25,787 nucleotides of DNA from Acanthamoeba lenticulata (taxonomy: Eukaryota > Discosea > Longamoebia > Acanthamoebidae): positions 1 through 25,787 of the forward strand of contig NAVB01000888.1 of assembly GCA_002179805.1 (NCBI GenBank), in the 5' to 3' direction. Both the position numbers and the translations under genes were made by a program. The notes beneath the pieces were generated by a model. The model was not told where the DNA came from and ran no database searches. It was given only the letters and a program-made list of their open reading frames with translations. Positions 1 to 8,149 of the stretch are shown here, piece by piece. Each line of letters starts with the position of its first letter. Position 1 is the stretch's first letter.

Positions 1-75
1 TTGTTTTTTTGTTTTTTTTTTGTTTTTTGTTTTTTGTTTTTTGTTTTTTTTTGTGTGTGTGTGTGTGTGTAAGAT
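1..75. repeat. T-rich tract and GT microsatellite
   Basis: Runs of T broken by single G, followed by about ten GT units. On the minus strand this is an A/AC-rich stretch inside the glycosylase intron whose donor is at 120. Confidence 0.8.
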
Positions 76-120
76 AAAGACGACCACATGACGGCGTGGG
101 TGACAGAAGAGGGAACGAAC

Positions 121-859
121 GTGGTTGGGCGGGAAGACTTTGCCCTTCTTCCGCTGTTCAGCGACAAAGCTGAGGACCTTCTTGAAGTAGGGCTTCTCAA
201 ACTCGTCCTGTTGGCAGTGTGAGCGTGGCCAGATAATGGGGCGGGCAATCGCGGCCATGAGCGAGATGACGAGTACGAACCGCCAGGAGCTCGCGCCAGC
301 CGTCGTCGGCCAACGAGTCAACAATACCACCGCCACTGGTGGCCTCCGACTTGCCTGCTCCCACAATCGCGCACCGACCAGAACAAGAAGGTGAGAAGAC
401 GACCACTCGCGCCTCACCACCGGCCAATCCAGCCACGCACCCTTTTTGGCGGGCGGGCTTGCCTCGTCTTCCTCCTGGTCCTCCTTTTCGTCCTCTTCGT
501 TGCCACCGTCCTCGTCCTCGTCGTCTTTTTCTTCCCTCTTTCGCTTGGGTGCTTGTTTCTTCGTCTCCGTTTTACCTTCGTCTGGTTTTTGGCAGGCGAA
601 CGAGATGAGGACCACTTTGAAGAAGAGCGAATGGGCGACCCGAAACGAACCTTTGCCGGAAACCAAGCGGGCAACCAGAACAGGCTTTGTGCCAGTGGTA
701 GACAGGCCCTTCTCCTGCAGTGCCTCCCTCAACTCGGCGACCTACCAGCCACAAACAATCATTAACGACTGGTGATCATTTATAAGCATTTATTTAATCG
801 TTAAATTGCGGAACCTTCATCTTCTTGGCTTGAGCTTCCGTGTAGGTAGGAGCCTCCAT
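121..859 (-). CDS. UNG: Uracil-DNA glycosylase with N-terminal SAP domain (5' part, cut by window edge)
   Basis: Excises uracil from DNA in base-excision repair; probably nuclear. Exons (minus): 859-815, 741-651, 581-441, 354-281, 207-121; all junctions are GT-AG and phases agree, giving 146 residues before the intron that runs off the window. Residues about 6-41 form a SAP DNA-binding domain (MKVAELREALQEKGL, then TTGTKPVLVARL). Next comes a basic APKRKR nuclear-localisation-like stretch and a long acidic Glu/Asp run. The start of the glycosylase fold follows: SLADDGWRELLA, DEFEKPYFKKVLSF, then VAEQRKKGKVFPP, which match family-1 UDG upstream of the catalytic GQDPYH loop. That loop and the rest lie outside the window. 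The ATG at 859 is the first in frame, and only 114 bp separate it from the divergent deacetylase gene. The SAP domain is not part of the human or bacterial enzyme. Family identity is strong; exon 3 start is the least certain junction. Confidence 0.85.
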
Positions 860-973
860 CTCGCGAGAATGTTGTTGCTTGTGGCGGGAAGTCAAATGGA
901 GTGAGGTCTGAGGTCCTCTTCCGAGAAATGAAATTTTTTTGTTAACTTAAATTATGAAATAATAAACGAATAG
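860..973. promoter_or_regulatory. Shared promoter region of two divergent genes
   Basis: The 114 bp between the glycosylase ATG (minus) and the deacetylase ATG (plus) must hold both start regions. The right half is very A/T-rich (about 927-972) in an otherwise GC-rich window. No clear TATA consensus could be fixed. Confidence 0.5.
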
Positions 974-2049
974 ATGTGGATGGAGGTGCTTGGTGTTGTG
1001 CTTGCTGTGGTCGTGTGCCTGCTTGTCCTCCTCCTCGTTGCGTGGATGCACCCCCGCTGGATGCTCCGCGGAATCATGTGGGCGACGCTGCCTCAGCGCG
1101 TTGTTTTCTACAACCATCCTGCATCTTCGCGCGTGCTGGCAGACGCACAAATTGCATCCTCATCTTCTTCCTCGGCCACTGCGGAAAGCGAGCCGCTCGT
1201 CGGCCCAGATGCAGACGTGGCACGTCAGCGGCGTGCCGCAGGTCGGACCCGGCGACGGGTCGCCCTCACCATCGATGACGCACCGCACAGCGAGCTGACG
1301 CCTCTCTTGCTCGACGAGCTGAAGCGCTACGGCTGCCGCGCCACGTTTTTCTGCATCGGGCGTCATATCGAGGCCGCGCCCAAGGCCCTCCTCCAGCGCA
1401 TGGTGGCCGAGGGGCACGAACTGGCCAACCACATGATGCACGACATGGCCACGTATGTGATCGCCACCTTGTCAGCCCTGGATGCCTCTTAACTCTCGCT
1501 TGGCGGGTGCCCAGGATCAAGCTGAAGCCGGACGAGTTCGAGACAGAGCTGCTCGCGGTAGAGCGCCTCCTCGACGCCTTCCAGCCCATGCAGTCTCGTC
1601 CTGTCAAGTGGTTCCGCCCGGGCTGCGGTGCGTCTTTGTCATACCGCACTCATGACCACACACAAGAAGAGGTCTCACGACGCAGCAACGACATCAGGTT
1701 GGTTCAACAAGGAGATGATTCGGAGGGCCAACGCGCACGGCTACACGGTAGCCCTGGGGGACTGCTACCCCTTTGATGTCAACATCCGCCACGCCGGTGT
1801 CATCAGGTACAATGACATTTTCCTCTTCTTTCTCAAGTTGTTCATGTGGTGGACGATACTGCCTGGCTGACTGACCGATCCATCATCAGCCGATACATCA
1901 AGTGGAAGGTGCGGGACGGGTCGATCATCATCGTGCACGACGGACGCAGGGAACGACGATTCACCGTCGATGTCCTCAAGTCTGTTCTGCCTCATCTCGT
2001 CGAGAACGGCTTCGAGGTCGTCACGCTTAGCGAGCTCGTGAGGTTGTAG
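974..2049 (+). CDS. Membrane-anchored polysaccharide deacetylase (NodB homology domain)
   Basis: Predicted metal-dependent carbohydrate esterase family 4 enzyme removing N- or O-acetyl groups from a glycan; substrate unknown. Exons 974-1452, 1515-1627, 1698-1806, 1890-2049; 286 residues. Residues about 4-24 are one hydrophobic segment (VLGVVLAVVVCLLVLLLVAW), a signal anchor that would place the catalytic domain in the lumen or outside. NodB motifs in order: TIDDAPH (Asp101/Asp102, usual TFDDGP); ELANHMMHD (His153, His156), shorter than the usual HxxxH; WFRPGCGWF in place of RxPxG; GDCYPFD in place of DxxDW; and SIIIVHD for the LLHD motif. The domain is therefore recognisable but divergent at several metal- and substrate-binding positions, so activity is not assured. 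A low-complexity Ser run sits at residues 62-67. The next gene starts 97 bp downstream on the same strand. Confidence 0.85.
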
Positions 2050-2146
2050 GCCTGATGGCAAATAATGCTGGCTGGGAAAGAAAAAGAAAAAAAGAGAAAT
2101 AAGCCAAAAGCACAGAAAAAGCGCGCATTGTACAACTTGCGGCAAG

Positions 2147-5100
2147 ATGGCCGCGTACGACCCACAGGAGGCGTACTATGTGCCCCACCACGGTGGGCAA
2201 GGCGGCGGTGGAGGTGGCGATCGCGGTGGACCCAGAGGTCCGACCATTCGTGATGGTAAGCGCATGCGAAAGGCGATACAGAGAAAGACGGTTGATTTCT
2301 CCTGCCCGACAGTGGAGTACTTGGAGGTACTTCAATGCGCACTCTTTTGCCCGGCTCTTCCCATTTGCAGCTTAAATCGCGAGCAGCATTTTGTCATTTA
2401 CATGAATGCCGGCCACTTGCTGATGGCCTCCTCCTTTCGACATGCCTCGCCCTTTCGCACAGTCGCGGATGTACCAGAGGGATTACAGAGATTTTCACGC
2501 GCTCGAGCCCGACCCCGCCTTCGTGCGGAAGCTGCAACCGCCCATCTTCTGGGACCACAACCCAAGCACGAGCATCACCACCAAGTTTGTGCACTCCTCG
2601 GTCAATCAAGTCAAGTGCCCCATCAACTGCGTCGCGGTACCCCACCCCATCTTCCCTCCCTCCTCCCTCTTCCTCTTCTTCTCTTGTCTTCCTCAAGGCC
2701 TGACTGACCCACCTGGGTGCGCACCAGTGGACGCCCGAGGGCCGACGACTGATCACGGGCGCGTCGAGCGGCGAGTTCACCCTGTGGAACGGCTTCACGT
2801 TCAACTTTGAGACAATCCTCCAGGTGCGTGCGTGTGTGCTGCACGACACGTGCGCGCACGTGTGCGTCGTGAGCGACACCTCAAACTGACTTGGGCTTGG
2901 GCGGGACGATGATGATGCTGGTGGCCGTGGTGACCTTCAGGCACACGACACAGCGATTCGGTCGATGGTGTGGAGCCACAACGACCAGTGGATGGTGACG
3001 GGCGATCACGAGGGCATCGTCAAGTACTGGCAGTCCAACATGAACAACGTCAAGGCCTACCCCGCCCACAAGGAGGCTGTCCGCGACATCACGTGCGTGT
3101 CTAATTTTATTTTATTTTATTTTTCGTTTTATTTTATATCATCTTTATTCTTATTATTTAATATAACTGGACTTTACTTGTGGACGACTTGCAGATTCGC
3201 GCCGTCGGACATGAAGTTCTCGACGTGCAGTGACGACGTCTCCATCAAGATTTGGGACTTCACGCGCTGCACAGAGGAGATCATCCTCTCCGGTGCGTGC
3301 GCCTCGCTTCACCCCCTTTTGTCGAGTCGTCGACCTCACGACCGGGCCGCAGGACACGGATGGGACGTCAAGTGCCTGGACTGGCATCCGGTCACGTCGT
3401 TGCTGGCGTCTGGCAGCAAGGACAACCTCGTCAAGCTGTGGGACCCCAAGACCGGCAAGAACCTCACCACTATGTACGTCTTTCGCGACTCTTTCTCTAC
3501 CTTTTTCTTTGAGTATTTTATTTTTAATTTAGTTTAGTTTGTATTTAAATAAAATACTTATTTTTCTCTTTCTATGCTGTCGTGGCACGACGCCTGCAGA
3601 CACGGGCACAAGAACACGATCCTCGCGGTGGAGTGGAACAAGAACGGGAACTGGCTGCTGACCGGGTCGCGAGACCAGCTGCTCAAGATCTTCGACATTC
3701 GAACGATGCGCGAGCTCCAGACCTTCCGCGGCCACAAGAAGGAAGTCACCTGTACAGGCCTCCTCTCTCTTTCTTTATTCTTTTGTTTGAGCGCCACACG
3801 CCACGTCATCTCACGCGCGGCTCAGCGGCGACGTGGCATCCGGTGCACGAGGACTCGTTCACCAGCGGCGGCTACGACGGCAGCATCCTCTTCTGGCGCG
3901 TCGGGTCCGTCCGCCTTTCTTCTCGCTTCGTCTCGCCTTGATCGTCATCATCATTGTTGTCGTCGTCGTCGTCGTTGTGAATGCTGACGAGGGGGGTGAT
4001 GACGGGCAGGCTCGACGCGCCGCAGGGCATCATCCAGAACGCGCATGAGGGCTCCATCTGGGACATGGCCTGGCATCCCCTCGTACACTTCCTTCCTCTT
4101 CGTCTTCATCACCTTCCTCCTCTTCATTGGCATCATCACCTTCATTGACGGTGCCTATATGTGTGTGTGCGCGCGACCAGGGGCACATCCTGTGCTCGGG
4201 CTCCAACGACCACACGACCAAGTTCTGGTCCCGCAACCGGCCGGGCGACTCCATGACCGACAAGTACAACGAAATCAAGGTTGGTGTGACCTCCCAAGGA
4301 GACCACATGATCATCATCATCGTCATCAACATTATCATCTTCTTCTTGCGGACTGACGAATCCTGTGGGGGTTGGACAGCCGGAGGAGGCCAAAGAAAAG
4401 TACGAGCCGTCGATGCCCACCACGAGCATCGGAAGCGGCGGAGGCGCTGGTGGCGCCATCCCGGGTCTCGGCCAGAGCAGCGCTGTACGACCTTATCATC
4501 CCTCCCCTTTTGCGCGAATCTTTGTTGGGCTGACACGCGCCACCGACCCAGCAGCGACGACGCCCAGGAGACGGCCCCGACCGCGGCAAGGACAGGGTCC
4601 CGGTCAAGGCACGTCTGGGTCCTCCTTCTCGCTGGTCTTTCTCCTCCCCTTTTGTCTCGCTGATCGTTGTCGTCACACACACACGAACACACAGCCGGAG
4701 TCCGGGCCGATGCACGTCGTGCCGCCGCCCGGGGCCGCCGCTGCCGCTACCGCCGCCGGCGGGCCGCTGGTGTTCATCCCGGGCATGAGCGGCGGGCCTG
4801 TCTCGGTGCCCGGTCTCAGCCTGCCGGCTGGCCCCCCGGGCGGCCCAACGGCCGTTGGTGGTGGAGGCTATCCGCCCGCTGCGCACCACCGACCGCCGCC
4901 GCAGCTGCCGCCGCATCAACAGGTCTTCCCGGCTGCTGGTGGTCCACCGCCGCCTCTTCATCATCATCACCATCATCATCAGCAACAACAACATCCTCCG
5001 TTTGGCGGCTTCGCGCCGGGCGGAGGGCCACCACCAGGCTCGTCGTCGTCGATGCCGCCCCACGGCGGGCCGCCGCCGTTTGGCTTTGGGCCGCCGCCGC

Positions 5101-5219
5101 CAGGCTTCGGGGCGCCGCCGCCCGGGGGCGGCATGCCTCCGCCACACATGGGCTACCCGCCACACCAGCAGCAGCACCATCAACAACATCAACGGGGCGA
5201 TGGTGGTCATCGCTATTAA
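2147..5219 (+). CDS. WDR33: WDR33/FY/Pfs2-type WD40 subunit of the mRNA cleavage and polyadenylation complex
   Basis: In other eukaryotes this subunit of CPSF/CPF helps read the AAUAAA signal in nuclear pre-mRNA 3'-end formation. Exons: 2147-2326, 2463-2636, 2728-2823, 2941-3092, 3195-3292, 3353-3473, 3600-3751, 3826-3904, 4010-4082, 4181-4279, 4380-4484, about 4552-4596 (or 4602), 4695-5219; about 632 residues. Family signatures: [14 protein letters not shown] near residue 37, [29 protein letters not shown], then a seven-bladed WD40 propeller with [98 protein letters not shown] and [20 protein letters not shown]. The tail is Pro/Gly-rich with a His/Gln run, as in animal WDR33. The donor of the small twelfth exon is ambiguous. 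Twelve short introns, several T- or A/T-rich. Confidence 0.93.
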
Positions 5220-5242
5220 GGCAAGGCAAAGAATCAAAAACT

Positions 5243-5269
5243 AATAAATAAAAGTATTTAAATACTTTT
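5243..5269 (+). terminator. AATAAA signal and 20-bp perfect palindrome in the WDR33 3' region
   Basis: AATAAA at 5243-5248 lies 24 bp after the WDR33 stop. It is followed at once by a perfect 20-bp palindrome at 5250-5269 (AAAAGTATTTAAATACTTTT). The site sits between two convergent genes, WDR33 (+) and MPC1 (-). A role in 3'-end formation is inferred. Confidence 0.55.
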
Positions 5270-5431
5270 CGAATTAAATGACACAAAAATAAATAAATAA
5301 ATAAAAGTAGAGAAGAGCAACTGGAGAGAAGGAGAAGCAGGTAGCTTACTCGGCCTTGACCTCTTCCTTCTTCTTCTCCTCGCTTCCCCAAGTCCTGTGA
5401 CCACGCAGGAAAGCAGGCGCAGCGCGTCAGC

Positions 5432-5973
5432 CTAGAGGAGACATGAAAGTAGCGTGGTGTAAGGCAGGCCGTACGCGTTGGCCCAGCGGCCGAGCTGGAC
5501 GAGTTGGACGATCTCGTTGGAGGCGTGGCAGACAAGCAGCGGGTAGTTGGCAGGCGTGATGGCAAGCGACCACCTCATGAAGAGGAAACTGTAGAACACA
5601 AGCGCTGTTGTGGCGCATCCAAAAGTGATGAGACTGCCAAGCGGTGCATGCGCGGCACAGCGAAGAAGGCATACCAGAGGTCATGCGAGGATCAATCTTC
5701 TTGGGGTCCTGCTGGTTGTAGATGTTTGAAATGGCCTGCATTGAAAGCTGGGTTGGCAAACAAGCTTTATGACTCGCACAGATTCAGACGTACCGCAAGT
5801 GGGATGCCCCAGTTGGCAACTAGCGAAAGAATCCATAAAAATTGGAGCAAGATTAGTGAAATTGGCGCTCAGTACAAGCAGGAGTGGACGATGCACTTAC
5901 GAGCGCCAACAGTGCCGACCAACTGGGCCAACTTCCTCCGGGCAGGGGTAAGGGCAGGGGTTGTGGAAGCCAT
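5432..5973 (-). CDS. MPC1: Mitochondrial pyruvate carrier subunit 1
   Basis: Forms with MPC2 the inner mitochondrial membrane heterodimer that imports pyruvate. Exons (minus): 5973-5901, 5819-5794, 5735-5675, 5604-5432; 110 residues, the usual MPC1 length (about 109). Recognised by LANWGIPLAAISNI (family pattern GPVANWGIPLAA), the Asp-Pro containing loop DPKKIDPRMTS, FYSFLFMRWSLAITPANYP and LLVCHASNEIVQLVQLGRW; the last block is diagnostic for MPC1. The first exon supplies a short N-terminal helix (LTPARRKLAQLVGTVGA) with no long cleavable presequence, as is typical. The codon before the start region lacks the usual THFWGP block, which is either divergent or shortened here. It reads towards WDR33, and its neighbour upstream is the GTPase gene 117 bp away. 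MPC2 lies further upstream on the same strand. Confidence 0.9.
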
Positions 5974-6089
5974 CTCAGTGTTAAAATAGAATAAATATTA
6001 GTGATGGTTTCTTGTGTTTTCTTTATTCTTGCCTCGCCCACTATGTACATGGAGCCTCATCGCCGTCTCAACTCACAAGAAGAGGCGTT

Positions 6090-6962
6090 CTAGAAGAGTA
6101 GACAACCTTTCTTCGTCTCACTTCCCGACTTCCCAACTGTCGGGCTTCCACTCTTGCCCCTCCCCCTGTACTTTCTGATCTGCCGTACAAGCTCGGCAAA
6201 CAGTTCATCCACGTTGGTTCGCAGCTGCCGTGGACGTTCACATCAGCAATGGTGTTGAGCTCTTTTGGGAAGCGGATGCAGTACCTTGGCACTCGCCTCA
6301 AAGAAGGGGCATTTGAAGGTGGACGCCTGGTCTTTGCCTACCGAGTAAGGCACCTGACGCTGCCCCTCTGGTATATCGCACTTGTTACCCACCAGCACCA
6401 TCGGCGGCACCTCTGGGTACTATCATGAGGACGTAGTGGATGACGCAACCATTCGCTCGGTCAACTTGCTGGGAAGGCAGCACTGAGGAGGCAGGAAAGG
6501 GGCAAACCTGGGTTCTTAGGATTTTGGTGTAGAGCTCAGAGAGGTGTTCGAGGGACTTGTGGTCAGACACAGAATAGACCAGCACGAAGCCCTGTCCCGT
6601 GCGGAACCACTGGTCTTGCATTGCCTAGAGCCGCAGGAAGTCAACAACATGGAAGCAAGCCTTTGTGCAGGAGGCAGCCGTACTCTGAACTCCTCCTGGC
6701 CTGCTGTGTCGAGGATGTCGAGGACGGTAACGATGTCATCAACCAGCACTTGCTTGCGGTGGTTGTCTTCAATCGTTGGGTCTACAAACGACGAACACTC
6801 TCCTACCTGTCAACAAAATCGTCCAACCCACAACAGGAGGTGTAGAACGTTTGAAGTCGTACCGTACTCGCTCACAAAGTGATGATTCACATAGGCGAGC
6901 GTGAGGGCGCTCTTGCCGACGCCTCCAGTCCCGGTAATCACGATTGTACTGAGCTCTGTCAT
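6090..6962 (-). CDS. Ras-family small GTPase with C-terminal CaaX box
   Basis: GTP/GDP-switch signalling protein anchored to membranes by prenylation. Exons (minus): 6962-6863, 6781-6684, 6624-6508, 6419-6285, 6224-6090; 194 residues, all phases consistent. G1 P-loop TGTGGVGKS (residues 10-18), switch I EYDPTIED with the Mg-contacting Thr36, G3 DTAGQEE (58-64) with the catalytic Gln62, G4 NKCD and G5 EASAK are all intact, so it should bind and hydrolyse GTP. The tail is Lys/Ser-rich (KSGSETKKG) and ends CLLF. A Phe at the last CaaX position usually directs geranylgeranylation, and the lysines would form a second membrane signal. The effector loop and [15 protein letters not shown] resemble Ras/Rap rather than Rho or Rab. 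The third intron ends ATAG and the second donor is A|GTACGG. Lies between the two pyruvate carrier genes. Confidence 0.93.
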
Positions 6963-7246
6963 AGCAGCTGGTTTCTGTATCAAAACGTGAACGGGCTTCC
7001 CCTACTCAACGCTCTCTCGTTAACTTGAGCTCTTCCTTTTGCTCCAACAGAGTCCGTCTGCGGGGATCGTGCTGGCCCATAGGCAACGGACAAGATTTCC
7101 CTTTTTGGGTCGCGGTTTCTGATTTGAACGGTTGCGCGTCAGCAGGGCTCCACGTGAAAGGGAATTCGATTCGCTCGCTTTGAACTGAAGGGAAGCGCAT
7201 GGACCGCATTCCTTTTTTGAACCAACAGACGTCCTGCTTGCCGCGC
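6963..7246. promoter_or_regulatory. Intergenic region upstream of the GTPase gene
   Basis: 284 bp between the MPC2 stop and the GTPase start, both minus strand. It holds no open frame with support. A half X-box-like GGCAAC occurs at 7082-7087 (preceded by CTGGCC at 7072-7077); nothing else stands out. Confidence 0.35.
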
Positions 7247-7969
7247 TTAGGCCTGCTGGCTCTGCTGCTGGCTGGCCTGCTGGACCTGCTTGTCGTAGCT
7301 ATGGCGAGCGCGACACGAGGAAGAAGAGGACAATGATGAGAAGAACAGCGCATGAACAGAACGCAGAAGAAGCCGGCCCGTACGCCATCTTGCGGTACAC
7401 GTTGTAGCCGTTGACAGAGAGCAGCGCCACATTGACGGCGATCAGCAGGTCGGCTCTGCACAAGGAGATGCAGTGAGCCAGTGGCACCCAACAAGTTGTG
7501 GGCGCGATGAGGCGAGTAGCGTTGTACCGCGGGACAACGAGGAAGCCGTAGTAGGTCCACACCAGCCCTGTGAACGAGAGAGCCAGGGACTGCTTGAGGT
7601 CGAGGTCCTTCACCTCGGGCTTGCCCTGCAGAATGCCGTAGAGGGGCACGATGGCCAGCCCTGCACGCCGAAGAATTCATAAATGAAACAAATCACAACA
7701 AAAGAGTTGGGCCACGGAAGGCCGAGCGTACCCCATTTGAACGCGGGAGCAGCCCAAAGAGCTAGTAGAAGTGGAATCAGTATAATCACGATTAACATCA
7801 CAATTCGAAGAGCGAAATCGAGAAGATTGAAGGTACCATTATTCACCTTGGCAAAGGCAGGGTACTTCTGACTGAGCCTATCCCAGAAGGGGCCCTTAAG
7901 GAGGATGCCGCCCTGCACGCCGTGGTACTTGGCAAAGTATCGCTGCTCCAGCCTGGCCCACGCGCTCAT
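7247..7969 (-). CDS. MPC2: Mitochondrial pyruvate carrier subunit 2
   Basis: Partner of MPC1 in mitochondrial pyruvate import. Exons (minus): 7969-7837, 7761-7732, 7660-7528, 7455-7384, 7298-7247; 139 residues. Family blocks: AAPAFKWGLAIVPLYGIL (residues about 48-66; compare the APxxKWGLxxAG block of MPC2), a polar loop KPEVKDLDL, then QSLALSFTGLVWTYYGFLVV and LLIAVNVALLSVNGYNVYRK (compare WxRYxxVIxPKN and VNFFxGxxGxYQL). Two to three hydrophobic segments are expected. The first intron uses GTACCT after NN, not the earlier GTGAAT, because only this keeps the conserved frame. The C-terminus is unusual: a short Gln-rich tail (KQVQQASQQQSQQA). The N-terminal 40 residues (ARLEQRYFAKYHG) are an amphipathic extension. 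The conserved Pro-Lys-Asn triplet before the last segment reads Pro-Arg-Ala-Asp here. Confidence 0.82.
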
Positions 7970-8149
7970 CTTTCTTAAATGCCAATAAATTAATTCTTTG
8001 TTTCCTCATGTTTTACGTTTTCTTTATGTTTCTTATGAAGACAATAAATAATGAACGCAAGTGGTGATGTTGCTATCTGTACACTCTCCTGGCCTCTCCA
8101 TGACGGCTGGTCTCTCCTCAAAAATGCGGCTCGATCATGCCGAGATCCT

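Noticed and set aside
414..674. 86-codon minus-strand frame with basic residues
   Set aside because: It is a different frame over glycosylase exon 3. The acidic, APKRKR-containing frame joins correctly to the exons on both sides.
4335..5237. 300-codon open frame on the minus strand
   Set aside because: It runs antisense to the last exons and introns of WDR33, is Arg-rich and follows the GC-rich Pro/Gly codons of the true strand. No domain seen.
7006..7680. 224-codon minus-strand frame extending past MPC2
   Set aside because: It reads through MPC2 introns and the intergenic region in a frame without family similarity.
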